64,000 nt of DNA from Propionibacterium australiense (GTDB lineage Bacteria > Actinomycetota > Actinomycetes > Propionibacteriales > Propionibacteriaceae): the NCBI RefSeq assembly GCF_003666605.1, contig NZ_RCIV01000001.1, positions 62,001 through 126,000 on the forward strand. Reading direction: 5' to 3'. This document shows positions 8,734 to 19,132 of the stretch, one piece after another; position 1 is the first letter of the stretch, and each line of letters starts with the position of its first letter. The position numbers and the translations under genes are program-made. The notes beneath the pieces are model-generated. The model did not search any database, was not told where the DNA came from, and saw only the letters and a program-made list of their open reading frames with translations.

Positions 8734-9825
8734 TCACCGGGTCAGGCGCTCCACGGCGGCAGCGATCCGTTCGTCGGCGGCGGTCATCGAGACGCGCACG
8801 TGGTCGGTGGCGTGGGGGCCGTAGAAGTCCCCGGGCGCGGCCAGGATGCCGCGCCCGGCCAGCCAGTCGATGCTCTCCCGGCCGGGACGGCCCTGGGTGG
8901 CCCACAGGTAGAGCGAGCCCTCCGAGTGGTCGATGCGGAAACCGGCCCGTTCGAGCGCGGCGCGCATGCGCGCGCGGCGCGCGGCGTACCGGGCACGCTG
9001 CTCGTCGACGTGCCGCTGGTCACCGAGGGCGGCGACCATGGCGGCTTGGACAGGCGCCGGGACCATCATGCCGAGATGCTTGCGCACGGCGGTGAGCTCG
9101 CCGGCGAGGGCGGCGTCCCCGCCGATGAAACCCGCTCGGTATCCCGCCATGTTGGAACGCTTCGACAGCGAGTGCACCGCGAGCAGACCCGTGATGTCAC
9201 CGTCGTTCACCGCCGGGGCGAGAATCGAGTGAGCGGTGGCGTCGTAGGCGAACTCGGCGTAGCACTCGTCCGCCGCCAGGACCGCGCCGTGCTCCCGGGC
9301 GAACCCGACCCAGCGGCGCAGCAGCTCGAGCGAGGCGATGGCGCCGTGCGGGTTGGCCGGCGAGTTGACCCAGATGAGTCGTGGCGAGCCCTCGACCTCG
9401 TCCGGGTCGTCGCAGCGCTGGATCGCCGCCCCGGCCATGAGGGCCCCCACCTCGTAGGTGGGGTACGCGACCCTGGGAAGGACGACGGTGTCGCCGGGGC
9501 CGAGGGACAGGAGCGTGGGCAGCCAGGCGACGAGCTCCTTCGTGCCGACGGCGGTCGTCACGTTGTGCTCGTCCAGCTCGACGCTGGCCCAGCGGTCCTG
9601 GAAGTAGGAGACGATGGCGGCTCGCAGCTCCGGGGTGCCCCACACGGTGGGATAGCCGGGAGCCTGCGACGAGACCTCGAGAGCTTCCCGGACGATCTGC
9701 GGCGTGGGGTCGACGGGTGTGCCGACGGACAGGTCGACGATGCCCCCCTCGTGGGAGTCGGCCAGGGCTTTCGCCCTGGCCAAGGAGTCCCACGGGAATG
9801 CGGGCAGCGTCTGTGAGAGGCTCAT
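8734..9825 (-). CDS. dapC: Succinyldiaminopimelate transaminase
   Basis: PLP-dependent class I aminotransferase that makes N-succinyl-diaminopimelate from the keto precursor. The 363-residue protein starts MSLSQTLPAFPWD; it has the substrate-side VGTPVDPTP motif, NSPANPHGA, and the PLP lysine in HSLSKRSNMAGYR. The start codon overlaps the fdxA stop (TGATG), which rules out the longer frame. The ferredoxin-dapC pair is conserved in actinobacteria (Rv1177-Rv1178). Other aminotransferases of the same fold exist, but the neighbours make the assignment strong. Confidence 0.9.
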   Translation of the reverse strand: MSLSQTLPAFPWDSLARAKALADSHEGGIVDLSVGTPVDPTPQIVREALEVSSQAPGYPTVWGTPELRAAIVSYFQDRWASVELDEHNVTTAVGTKELVAWLPTLLSLGPGDTVVLPRVAYPTYEVGALMAGAAIQRCDDPDEVEGSPRLIWVNSPANPHGAIASLELLRRWVGFAREHGAVLAADECYAEFAYDATAHSILAPAVNDGDITGLLAVHSLSKRSNMAGYRAGFIGGDAALAGELTAVRKHLGMMVPAPVQAAMVAALGDQRHVDEQRARYAARRARMRAALERAGFRIDHSEGSLYLWATQGRPGRESIDWLAGRGILAAPGDFYGPHATDHVRVSMTAADERIAAAVERLTR

Positions 9826-10142
9826 CAGGCCTGGGGCGGCAGCGCGGCCACCGTCGGTTCGTCGAAGTCCTGCTTGCCGAGGCGGGCCGCGCCCCCAGGG
9901 GAGCCGAGCTCGGCGAAGAAGTTCGCATTGATGTCGAGCCACTCGGTCATGTCGTCGGGCAGGTCATCCTCGTAGTAGATCGCCTCGGTGGGACACACCG
10001 GCTCGCACGCACCGCAGTCGACGCATTCCTCAGGGTTGATGTACAGCGTGCGATCGCCCTCGTAGATGCAGTCCACGGGGCACTCCTCGACGCAGGCCTT
10101 GTCCTTGACGTCCACGCAGGGCAAGGAGATGACGTATGTCAT
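9825..10142 (-). CDS. fdxA: 7Fe ferredoxin
   Basis: A 105-residue soluble electron carrier. Cysteines C9, C17, C21, C25 and C40, C43, C46, C50 show the C-x7-C-x3-C-x3-C-P arrangement of [3Fe-4S][4Fe-4S] ferredoxins, followed by the usual acidic C-terminal tail. I start at MTYVISLPC, which has AGGAG a few bases upstream. It heads an operon with dapC. The redox partner is not evident from the sequence. Confidence 0.93.
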   Translation of the reverse strand: MTYVISLPCVDVKDKACVEECPVDCIYEGDRTLYINPEECVDCGACEPVCPTEAIYYEDDLPDDMTEWLDINANFFAELGSPGGAARLGKQDFDEPTVAALPPQA

Positions 10143-10283
10143 GACGGCTCCTGAAACGGTCAACAGTGATGTGGGGCCGCCGCAGCGGCGGTCGCCATCG
10201 GCAACTCTACCGTGCCCGGGGGCGGGTCATGGGTCGGGAAAATCCGACGTGAGCAGCCCTCTCGGAACATTTTCTGGCGCCGT

Positions 10284-10302
10284 GAGGATGAGCCTAACCT
10301 CA
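10284..10302. promoter_or_regulatory. Candidate DtxR/IdeR iron box
   Basis: The 19 bp match the consensus DtxR/IdeR palindrome at 13 positions, with the right half AGCCTAACCT intact and the left half degenerate. It lies between divergent fdxA and the dehydrogenase gene, about 65 bp before the latter's start. Iron control of a ferredoxin promoter would make sense, but the match is only moderate. Confidence 0.4.
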
Positions 10303-10366
10303 TTTTCCCGCCCCGCGGGTCTTTAGTAGCATGCCGACAGGACCGTTCACCGACGAGGGGCATCCC

Positions 10367-11326
10367 ATGGCGCGCATCTGCATCACCGACGCAATTCCCG
10401 AGGCCAGCGCCGAGAAATTGCGGGCCACGAACCATGAGGTCAGCATCTGGGACGGCGCGGAACCCCCCACCCGGAGTGAGCTGCTCGAGCTGGTCGCAGG
10501 CGCCGACGCCGTGCTGACGGTGCTGTCCGACGGGGTCGACGAGGAGTTTCTCGACGCGGCTGGCCCCCAGCTGAGGATCGTCGCCAACGTGGCGGTCGGC
10601 TACAACAACATCGACCTGGCCGCCTGCCGGGCCCGCGGAGTCGTCGTGACGAACACCCCGGGGGTGCTCTTCGACGCCACCGCGGACATCGCCTTCGGCC
10701 TGCTGCTGGCTGTCACCCGACGGCTCGGCGAGGGTGAACGCCTCATCCGCTCCGGGCGCCCCTGGCGCTACCGGACCACCTTCATGCTCGGCCGCTCGAT
10801 CGAGGGCAAGACCATCGGCCTGATCGGGGCGGGCCAGATCGGCACCGCCATGGCCCGCCGCTGCAGGGCCTTCGGCATGGCCATCGCCTACGCCGAGGAG
10901 CATCCCATGCGCGAACCGGCTGCCAGCGAGCTCGCGGCCACCGGCATGCCGCTCGACGAACTCGTCGCCGGCTGCGACGTCATCAGCCTGCACTGCCCGC
11001 TCACCGCGGAAACGCATCACATCCTCAACGCCGAGCGCATGGCCGCCATGCGGCCCGGCAGCTACGTCATCAACACCGCCCGTGGCGCCTGCATCGACGA
11101 GCAGGCCCTCGCCGAGGCACTGGCCAGCGGTCACCTGGGGGGTGCCGGGCTGGACGTCTACGAGGACGAGCCCCGGGTCAATCCGGCGCTGCTGGAGCTG
11201 GAGAACGTCGTCCTGCTCCCCCACCTGGGGTCGGCGAACATCGAGACCCGAACCGCGATGTGCGACCTGGCCGCCGAGAACGCGCTGGCGGTGCTCGCCG
11301 GCCGGCCGGCACCCAGCGCCGTGTGA
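10367..11326 (+). CDS. D-2-hydroxyacid dehydrogenase (glyoxylate/hydroxypyruvate reductase-like)
   Basis: A 319-residue NAD(P)H-dependent oxidoreductase. The nucleotide-binding loop is GLIGAGQIGTAMARR; the catalytic Arg-Glu-His set is visible in NTARGACID, DVYEDEP and LLPHLGSA. The substrate pocket motif VAVGYNNID fits glycerate/glyoxylate reductases, but the exact acid cannot be read. I use the ATG at 10367, which has GAGGGG upstream, in preference to the ATG at 10331. A candidate iron box lies upstream. Confidence 0.85.
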   Translation: MARICITDAIPEASAEKLRATNHEVSIWDGAEPPTRSELLELVAGADAVLTVLSDGVDEEFLDAAGPQLRIVANVAVGYNNIDLAACRARGVVVTNTPGVLFDATADIAFGLLLAVTRRLGEGERLIRSGRPWRYRTTFMLGRSIEGKTIGLIGAGQIGTAMARRCRAFGMAIAYAEEHPMREPAASELAATGMPLDELVAGCDVISLHCPLTAETHHILNAERMAAMRPGSYVINTARGACIDEQALAEALASGHLGGAGLDVYEDEPRVNPALLELENVVLLPHLGSANIETRTAMCDLAAENALAVLAGRPAPSAV

Positions 11327-11451
11327 GGCCGAGGCCGGATCGTCGCCGCCACGAACCGGGCATGGCACCGTGACGGGGCGTCCTCCCCATCGGCCCCTGG
11401 GAACCCGACGGCGCCGCCGACATCACCGGCCCCCACCGCTAGGCTGGCCCC

Positions 11452-12876
<1,425 letters not shown>

Positions 12877-12892
12877 CCGGAACGGCATGAGG

Positions 12893-12934
12893 GCAGGGGC
12901 TCTGGGCGGCCGATCGGCCGCCCAGAGCCCCTGC
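12893..12934. terminator. Bidirectional terminator fumC / GntR gene
   Basis: A perfect 42-nt palindrome (21-nt arms, axis between 12913 and 12914) between two convergent genes. Confidence 0.8.
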
Positions 12935-12990
12935 TGCTCGTTCCTGCTGTGATGATTGCTGCGGGGACGCGCCCGGCCGAAACGGGCCGG

Positions 12991-13716
12991 TCAGCTCGCC
13001 TCGGAGACCGCACGGAGCCGTTTCAGCTCCGGATGGCGCAGCGCCGGGTAGTCCTCGTAGTGCCTGCACACGCTCGCCACGAAGGCATCGACGTCATTCG
13101 CCAGCAGGGCGTCGATCATCGCGTGGTGCACCGAGATGGAGTAGCCGGCCATCTCGGCGTCGTAGCTGGCGGTCAGCGCCCACTCGTCGTTGCGCATGGG
13201 CTCGACGACGTCGCGGGTGGTCTCTTCGAGATAGCTGTTGTGGGAGATCTTGGCGATGAGCTCGTGAAGGTCGAAGGTGACGACCAGATACCACTGATAG
13301 TCCTCGATCTCGAGCGCCTCCGAGAGCTCGACCCGCACGGCTCGCAGCTTGATGCGGTCGGACTCGCTCGCGTTCTTGATGGCCAGCACACCGGAGGCGA
13401 TCTCCAGCGCCTGCCTGGCCTGCAGCCTGCTCACGATGCTCTGCCCGGCCCCCACCAGGGCGTCCTCGTCGGCAATGCTGCGCTGGTTCTCGAGGACGAA
13501 ACTGCCCTCCCCCAGGCGCGTCTCGATCTCACCGGCGAGCTGGAGCGCCTTGAGCGCCTCGCGCACCGCCGTCCGGCTCACCTGGAACTGGCGGGCCAGT
13601 TCCCGCTCGGAGGGCAGCCGCATGCCCGGCTTCCACTGTCCGGACCGGATGCGGTCGACGAAGACACGGACGAGCATCTCCGACTTGCGGAGCGGTGCGC
13701 CATTGAGAACGGACAT
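12991..13716 (-). CDS. GntR/FadR-subfamily transcriptional regulator
   Basis: A 241-residue repressor-type protein. The N-terminal winged helix (about residues 15-75) contains [24 protein letters not shown]; the C-terminal half is an all-helical FCD ligand domain with the metal-binding residues in [13 protein letters not shown] and [10 protein letters not shown]. The ligand is unknown; divergent placement next to aspA suggests a C4-dicarboxylate or aspartate signal. The start at 13716 lies downstream of an AAGAAT hexamer. It probably controls the aspA operon and itself. Confidence 0.85.
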   Translation of the reverse strand: MSVLNGAPLRKSEMLVRVFVDRIRSGQWKPGMRLPSERELARQFQVSRTAVREALKALQLAGEIETRLGEGSFVLENQRSIADEDALVGAGQSIVSRLQARQALEIASGVLAIKNASESDRIKLRAVRVELSEALEIEDYQWYLVVTFDLHELIAKISHNSYLEETTRDVVEPMRNDEWALTASYDAEMAGYSISVHHAMIDALLANDVDAFVASVCRHYEDYPALRHPELKRLRAVSEAS

Positions 13717-13840
13717 GCTCTCATTCTTCCAGCCTCGACGCCGGCTACCGAAATGCTGTCATCCAGTGATCAAGAATTTGAATGATCCGATTCTTGCAAA
13801 ACCAGGCCCCGTGTCGGACGAACCAAACCCCGCCCCCGAT

Positions 13841-13894
13841 TTGACACGGAAACGTGACTTGATTAAATGGTCTTACCGGACAGACCACTGGTCT
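13841..13894 (+). promoter_or_regulatory. aspA promoter with candidate GntR operator
   Basis: TTGACA (13841-13846) and TTAAAT (13863-13868) are spaced 16 bp. Overlapping and downstream are two direct TGGTCT elements (13868 and 13889, exactly 21 bp apart); the second forms the palindrome AGACCAcTGGTCT (13882-13894). Position and symmetry suit repression by the divergent GntR protein. Computed by eye. Confidence 0.55.
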
Positions 13895-13966
13895 ACCGAC
13901 ATTGTCGTCGGAGCCCTCGGTCCCATCCGCGTTGTCCTGTGTCCCGCACATCGAGGAGAGACGATC

Positions 13967-15427
13967 ATGACCACCCGCATCGAAGAGGATCTGCTGGGCC
14001 AGCGAGAGGTGCCGAACGAGTACTACTACGGCATCCACACGGTCCGCGCGCTCGAGAACTTCAACATCTCCGCCGGTTGCATGAACGACGAGCCCGAGTT
14101 CATCCGCGGCATGGTCCAGGTGAAGAAGGCCACCGCGCTGGCGAACAAGGAACTGCAGTCGATCCAGGCCGACATCGCCGACACGATCTGCGCGGCGTGC
14201 GACGAGATCCTCGTCAACGGCCGCTGCATGGACCAGTTCCCCACCGACTCGTTCCAGGGCGGCGCCGGGACCTCCATCAACATGAACACGAACGAGGTCG
14301 TCGCGAACCTGGCACTAGAACTGATCGGCCTGCCCAAGGGTCGCTACGACGTGATCAACCCGAACGATCACGTCAACAAGTCCCAGTCGACGAACGACGC
14401 CTATCCCACCGGCTTCCGCCTAGCCGTCTACACGGTCGCGCAGGACCTGCTGCGCGCGGTCGAGGAACTGGTCGCGAGCCTGCACAAGAAGGGCGACGAG
14501 TTCAGCCACGTCCTCAAGATGGGTCGCACCCAGCTTCAGGACGCCGTGCCCATGACGCTCGGCGACGAGTTCCGCGGCTATGCGAACAACATGTCCGAGG
14601 AGATCGAGCGGGTGAGCAATGCCACGAAACTGCTGCTCGAGATCAACCTGGGCGGCACGGCGATCGGCACCGGCCTCAACACCCCGCCGAACTTCCCGCA
14701 GGTCGCGGCCCGCAGGCTCGCCGAGGTCACCGGTTACGACATCGTCTCGGCCCCCGACCTGATGGAGTCCAGCTACGACAACGGCGCCTACATCGCCCTG
14801 CACTCAGCAGTGAAACGCACCGCGGCGAAGGTCTCCAAGATCTGCAACGACCTGCGCCTGCTCTCCAGCGGCCCCCGCGCCGGCCTCAAGGAGATCAACC
14901 TGCCCGAGATGCAGGCCGGCAGCTCGATCATGCCCGCCAAGGTGAACCCGGTGATCCCGGAGGTCGTCAACCAGGTCTGTTTCAAGGTCTTCGGCAATGA
15001 CGTCACGGTCTGCTTCGCCGCCGAGGCCGGCCAGCTCGAGCTGAACGTCATGGAGCCCGCCCTGTCGCAGGCCATGTTCGAGTCACTGCACCTGCTCACG
15101 AACGCCCTCGACACCCTGCGCACGCGCTGCGTCGACGGCATCACCGCCAACGAGGAGATCTGCCGAGACTTCGTCATGAACTCGATCGGCATCGTCACCT
15201 ACCTCAACGACGTGATCGGCCACCACAGCGGCGATCTCATCGGCAAGGAGTGCGCACGCACCGGCAAGTCCGTCCGTGAGGTCACCCTGGAGATGGGATT
15301 GCTCAGCGAGGCCGAGCTCGACAAGATCCTGTCCATCGAGAACTTCCTCAAGCCCACCTACTCCGGCAAGGTCTACGGGCCCGACGAGAAGGGCCTGCCC
15401 GATGGGCTGACCCCACCGGCCAAGTAG
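13967..15427 (+). CDS. aspA: Aspartate ammonia-lyase
   Basis: Deaminates aspartate to fumarate and ammonium. The 486-residue protein is of the fumarase/aspartase superfamily: [31 protein letters not shown] and [25 protein letters not shown] is the aspartase version of the C-terminal loop. I start at MTTRIEE, which has GAGGAGA 8 nt upstream, because the longer frame runs through the promoter. Together with dcuA and the racemase it forms an aspartate-fermentation operon; fumarate would be the electron sink. Confidence 0.94.
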   Translation: MTTRIEEDLLGQREVPNEYYYGIHTVRALENFNISAGCMNDEPEFIRGMVQVKKATALANKELQSIQADIADTICAACDEILVNGRCMDQFPTDSFQGGAGTSINMNTNEVVANLALELIGLPKGRYDVINPNDHVNKSQSTNDAYPTGFRLAVYTVAQDLLRAVEELVASLHKKGDEFSHVLKMGRTQLQDAVPMTLGDEFRGYANNMSEEIERVSNATKLLLEINLGGTAIGTGLNTPPNFPQVAARRLAEVTGYDIVSAPDLMESSYDNGAYIALHSAVKRTAAKVSKICNDLRLLSSGPRAGLKEINLPEMQAGSSIMPAKVNPVIPEVVNQVCFKVFGNDVTVCFAAEAGQLELNVMEPALSQAMFESLHLLTNALDTLRTRCVDGITANEEICRDFVMNSIGIVTYLNDVIGHHSGDLIGKECARTGKSVREVTLEMGLLSEAELDKILSIENFLKPTYSGKVYGPDEKGLPDGLTPPAK

Positions 15428-15479
15428 CTCGCCTCCCCATTGATCCCTGTCGATTCGCCAATTCACCAAGGAGCACATC

Positions 15480-16775
15480 ATGATATGGGTCCAGTTGGCC
15501 GTGGTCCTGATCTTCATCTTCATCGGCGCCCGGCTCGGCGGTATCGGTATCGCCTACGCCGGTGCCGCCGGCGTCATCGTCCTCGGACTGCTCGGCTGCG
15601 AGGTGGATCCCACGAGCGGGATCCCCTCGGACGTCCTCGGCATCATCCTCGCCGTCATCTCCTGCATCGCCGGTCTGCAGACCTGTGGCGGCCTGGACCT
15701 GCTGGTGAAGATCAGTGAGCGGATGCTGCGCAGCAATCCGAAGCGCATCACCTTCCTCGCCCCCGTCGTCACCTTCTTCATGACCGTCTTCTGCGGTACC
15801 GGGCACGTCGCCTTCGCCACGCTGCCGGTCATCGCCGAGGTCGCCAAGGAGCAGAAGATCCGTCCGTCCCGGCCCCTGTCGATCGCCGTCGTGGCCTCGC
15901 AGGTCGCCATCGCGGCCTCACCGATCTCGGCTGCCATGGTCGCCATGGCCGGGGTGGTCGAACCCCTCGGCATCGGCTACCTGCCGCTGGTCGGTGTCGC
16001 GATCGTCATCTGCTTCACCGGCTGCATGGTCGGCGCCCTGGTCGCCTCCCGTCTGGGCTGCGAACTCGAGGACGACCCGGTCTACCAGGAGCGCATGGCC
16101 GCCGGCCTGGTGGAGATGCGCGGCGAGGGCAGCTACGACATCAAACCGTACGCCCGCCGCTCGCTGGTCATCTTCGGCATCACCCTGGTCATCGTCATGG
16201 TCTACGCCGCCGTCACCTCGGCCGTCGAGCTGCCGCTGAACCGCAACACGGCCATCATGACCTTCATGATGGCCTCCGCGCTCATCATGAAGCTCACCTG
16301 CAAGATGGAACTCGGCGAGGTCACGAACCAGGCCACCTTCAAGGGCGGCATGAGCGCCGCCCTGTGCATCCTCGGTGTCGCCTGGCTCGGCAACACCTTC
16401 GTGAACTCCAACATGGACCTCATCAAGGGTGCCGGCGCGTCCGTGATTCAGGGCCAGCCGTGGCTGCTGGCAGTGGTGCTGTTCTTCGCCTCGGCCCTGC
16501 TCTACTCGCAGGGCGCGACGACCGCGGCCTTCATGCCCGTCGCCGCGGCGATGGGTGTGAGCGGGGCCGTCATGGTGGCCTCGTTCCCGGCGGTCACCGG
16601 CCTGTACCTGCTGCCCACCTACCCGACCACCGTCGCCGCCATCGAGATGGACGACACGGGTTCGACACGTATCGGCAAGTACGTGTTCAACCACCCGTTC
16701 ATCCTGCCGGGCGTCGTCTCGGTTGCCGTGGCCGTTGCCCTGGGCTTCCTCATCTGCTCGTTCGTCTTCACATGA
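15480..16775 (+). CDS. dcuA: Anaerobic C4-dicarboxylate transporter, DcuA/DcuB family
   Basis: A 431-residue inner-membrane carrier with about 10-12 hydrophobic segments, close to the 433 residues of E. coli DcuA. Family traits are the N-terminal GARLGGIGIAYAG, the TFFMTVFCGTGHVAF motif and the C-terminal LPTYPTTVAAIEMDDTGSTRIGKYV. It imports aspartate or fumarate in exchange for succinate or another C4 acid. AAGGAG precedes the ATG. The distance of 52 bp from aspA indicates one transcript. DcuA versus DcuB cannot be decided from sequence alone. Confidence 0.92.
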   Translation: MIWVQLAVVLIFIFIGARLGGIGIAYAGAAGVIVLGLLGCEVDPTSGIPSDVLGIILAVISCIAGLQTCGGLDLLVKISERMLRSNPKRITFLAPVVTFFMTVFCGTGHVAFATLPVIAEVAKEQKIRPSRPLSIAVVASQVAIAASPISAAMVAMAGVVEPLGIGYLPLVGVAIVICFTGCMVGALVASRLGCELEDDPVYQERMAAGLVEMRGEGSYDIKPYARRSLVIFGITLVIVMVYAAVTSAVELPLNRNTAIMTFMMASALIMKLTCKMELGEVTNQATFKGGMSAALCILGVAWLGNTFVNSNMDLIKGAGASVIQGQPWLLAVVLFFASALLYSQGATTAAFMPVAAAMGVSGAVMVASFPAVTGLYLLPTYPTTVAAIEMDDTGSTRIGKYVFNHPFILPGVVSVAVAVALGFLICSFVFT

Positions 16776-16790
16776 GTCCGGCGTGACACG

Positions 16791-17534
16791 ATGAGCAGAC
16801 CTTTCGCCCCCGATGCCTTCGACGGCGCCGTGATCGGCGTCGTCGGGGGCATGGGGCCGGCCGCGACCGGCCAGTTCCTCGTCGAACTGGCCGCGGCGCT
16901 GCCGGCCGAGCACGACCAGGAGCACCCTCGGGTGCTCGTCCTGTCGGACACGAAGGTGCCGGATCGTACGAGGTGCATCGCGGCGGGCGACGACACGCCC
17001 TCGGTGATGCTGCGGGCCGATCTGCTGCGGGCCGCCGAGCTGGGGGCATCCGTGCTGGCGGTGCCGTGCAACACGGCCCACCACTTCATCGACGCCTTCA
17101 CCGCCGAACTCCCGGTCCCGCTCGTCCACATCGTCGACGCGACGCTGACAGCCGCCATCGCGGCCAGCCCCGATGGGGCCTGGCTCACGGCGACCACCGG
17201 GACGGTGGACACCGGCCTGTACCAGCGGGCGGCCGCCGAACGCGGCTACCGGCTGGAACTGCCGTCCGAGCCGGAGAGGGTCGAGATGATGCGGATCATC
17301 GGGCAGGTGAAGGCGGGCCGTCTCCACGAGGCGGGCGAGGCCTACCGGCAGCTCGCCGGTCACCTGCGCAGCCGTCACGAGCTGCCGCTCATGACGGCGT
17401 GCACCGAACTGCCGCTGGCGTTCGGGGCCTCGGGCCTTGACCCGGGCATCCAGGTCTCCTCGCTGACCGCGCTGGCACACGCCACGCTCGAGACGGCGGC
17501 CGGCACGGTCGGCCACTGGCCGACCGAACGGTGA
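16791..17534 (+). CDS. Aspartate/glutamate racemase family protein
   Basis: A 247-residue cofactor-independent racemase fold. GVVGGMGPAATGQF opens the first lobe; the two catalytic cysteines are visible in VPCNTAHHF and TACTELPLAF. The combination fits aspartate racemase, which would let the aspA-dcuA operon use D-aspartate. The gene starts 16 bp after dcuA. Some relatives are hydantoin or other racemases, so the substrate is inferred from context. Confidence 0.85.
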   Translation: MSRPFAPDAFDGAVIGVVGGMGPAATGQFLVELAAALPAEHDQEHPRVLVLSDTKVPDRTRCIAAGDDTPSVMLRADLLRAAELGASVLAVPCNTAHHFIDAFTAELPVPLVHIVDATLTAAIAASPDGAWLTATTGTVDTGLYQRAAAERGYRLELPSEPERVEMMRIIGQVKAGRLHEAGEAYRQLAGHLRSRHELPLMTACTELPLAFGASGLDPGIQVSSLTALAHATLETAAGTVGHWPTER

Positions 17535-17599
17535 GGCCCCTCATGGGTTGATCCTCCGGCAGCTCCCGCCGGTGCGCCGACGGAACCACTGGCCCATAT

Positions 17600-17632
17600 G
17601 ATGGCGCCCACCTGGCCAGGGTGGGCGCCATC
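17600..17632. terminator. Terminator of the aspA operon
   Basis: Perfect 13-bp stem (17600-17612 with 17620-17632), 7-nt loop, between the racemase gene and the convergent MFS gene. Confidence 0.75.
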
Positions 17633-17659
17633 GCCGCGTCCGGGATCCTCTCCGAGAGT

Positions 17660-18946
17660 TCAGTCCGGGTGCTCGATCTCCTCCGGCGGCCCGTGCGCGC
17701 CGTGCTCGTCGAACCGCAGTCCCTTGCGGGCCGCATCGTAACCGAGCACGCCGGCGAAGGTGAGGCCCGTCGCGACCGAGCCGACCAGCAGCGAGTAGCG
17801 CGGTCCCAGCACGTCACCGACCCAGCCGACGATCGGGGCGCCGATGAGTGTCCCACCCATCACCAGGGCCGAGTAGAGGGCGAGCACGCGCCCCCTCAGC
17901 TGCGGCGCCGAGGCGAGCTGAACCGCCGAGTTCGCGCAGGTCAGCACGGTCAGCGCGCACAGGCCGGTCGGGATGAGGAAGAGCGCGTAGACGTAGTAGT
18001 TCGGGGCCAGCACCAGCACCGTGTCGAAGACGGTGAAACCGGCCAGACCGATCATGAGGGTGCGCACCCGGGGATGGCGGCGCCTGGCAGCGATGATCGC
18101 CGCCCCCAGGGTGCCGATGGCCATGATCGTGCCGAGTGCCCCGTACTCGGCGGCGCCGCGCCCGAAGACCTTCGTGGCCATCGTCGCGTTGGTGATCTGG
18201 AAGTTGAGGCCGAAGGTGCCCACCATGAACACGATGACGAAGATGATGCCGATCTCGCGATGGTGCCACACGTAGGCCAGGCCCTCGCAGGTGGCGCCCC
18301 GGCCCCTGCGCGACCTGGCCGGGTGCAGCCGCGTGGTGTCCATCACCGTCAGCGCGGCGAGCATGACGGCGAAGCTCAGGGCGTTGACGAGCATGCCGGG
18401 GCCGACGCCGAAGGCCGCGATGAGCAGGCCGGCCAGGCCCGGGCCGATGATGCGGGCCGCGTTGAAGCTCATCGAGTTCATGCCGACCGCGTTGGCGATC
18501 AGGTCATCGCTGACCATCTCCGAGACGAAGGCCTGCCGGGCCGGGGTGTCGAAACTGATGATGACGCCCTGGGTCAGGGCGAACAGGTAGACCTGCCACA
18601 GCGCCACCGCATGGGTGGCCACGAGCGCCCACAGCCACAGCGCGTTGAGGCCGAGCAGCGCCTGGGTGACGCGCAGCACCGATCGCTTGCTGAACCGGTC
18701 GACGACGGCCCCCGCGTACGGTGCGAGGAGGGGCATCGCCACGAACTGCAGCGCGGTGACGCGGCCGAGTGCCGTGGAGGAGTGATCGGTCAGATCGACG
18801 AGGACGAGCCAGTCCTGGCAGGTGCGCTGCATCCAGGTGCCGATGTTGGAGACGAGCGCCCCGGTGAAGTACCAGCGGTAGTTCCAGACGGCGAACGAGG
18901 CGAAGGTGCGTGCCCCGAACCGTCTGAGTCCGCCAGCCGCCCCCAC
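17660..18946 (-). CDS. MFS transporter, DHA3-like exporter
   Basis: A 428-residue integral membrane protein with about 12 hydrophobic helices. Between helices 2 and 3 lies APYAGAVVDRFSKRSVLRV, the major-facilitator motif A, and SFDTPARQAFVSEMV is typical of the drug-exporter DHA3 branch (EntS/MacA-like). The substrate is unknown. The GTG at 18946 lies 6 nt after TAAGCT (18958-18953), again a leaderless signature. It stands alone between two terminators. Confidence 0.82.
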   Translation of the reverse strand: MGAAGGLRRFGARTFASFAVWNYRWYFTGALVSNIGTWMQRTCQDWLVLVDLTDHSSTALGRVTALQFVAMPLLAPYAGAVVDRFSKRSVLRVTQALLGLNALWLWALVATHAVALWQVYLFALTQGVIISFDTPARQAFVSEMVSDDLIANAVGMNSMSFNAARIIGPGLAGLLIAAFGVGPGMLVNALSFAVMLAALTVMDTTRLHPARSRRGRGATCEGLAYVWHHREIGIIFVIVFMVGTFGLNFQITNATMATKVFGRGAAEYGALGTIMAIGTLGAAIIAARRRHPRVRTLMIGLAGFTVFDTVLVLAPNYYVYALFLIPTGLCALTVLTCANSAVQLASAPQLRGRVLALYSALVMGGTLIGAPIVGWVGDVLGPRYSLLVGSVATGLTFAGVLGYDAARKGLRFDEHGAHGPPEEIEHPD

Positions 18947-19000
18947 GATCCCAGCTTAGGCCGCCGAATCGTACTGGCCCCGCGGGGCTGTTGCCGGGCG

Positions 19001-19041
19001 TGCGACAGGGGCCGGGGATGTCTTCCCCGGCCCCTGTCGCA
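19001..19041. terminator. Terminator of tkt
   Basis: Perfect 18-bp stem (19001-19018 with 19024-19041) and 5-nt loop, downstream of the transketolase stop. Confidence 0.8.
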
Positions 19042-19132
19042 GTCATCTGCCGGCAACGGCTCCGTTCAGGGCCGAGACGCCCGTGACGTGACGGCTCCTC
19101 GGCTCACCGGACGCCCTTGGCGACCCGTTTGA

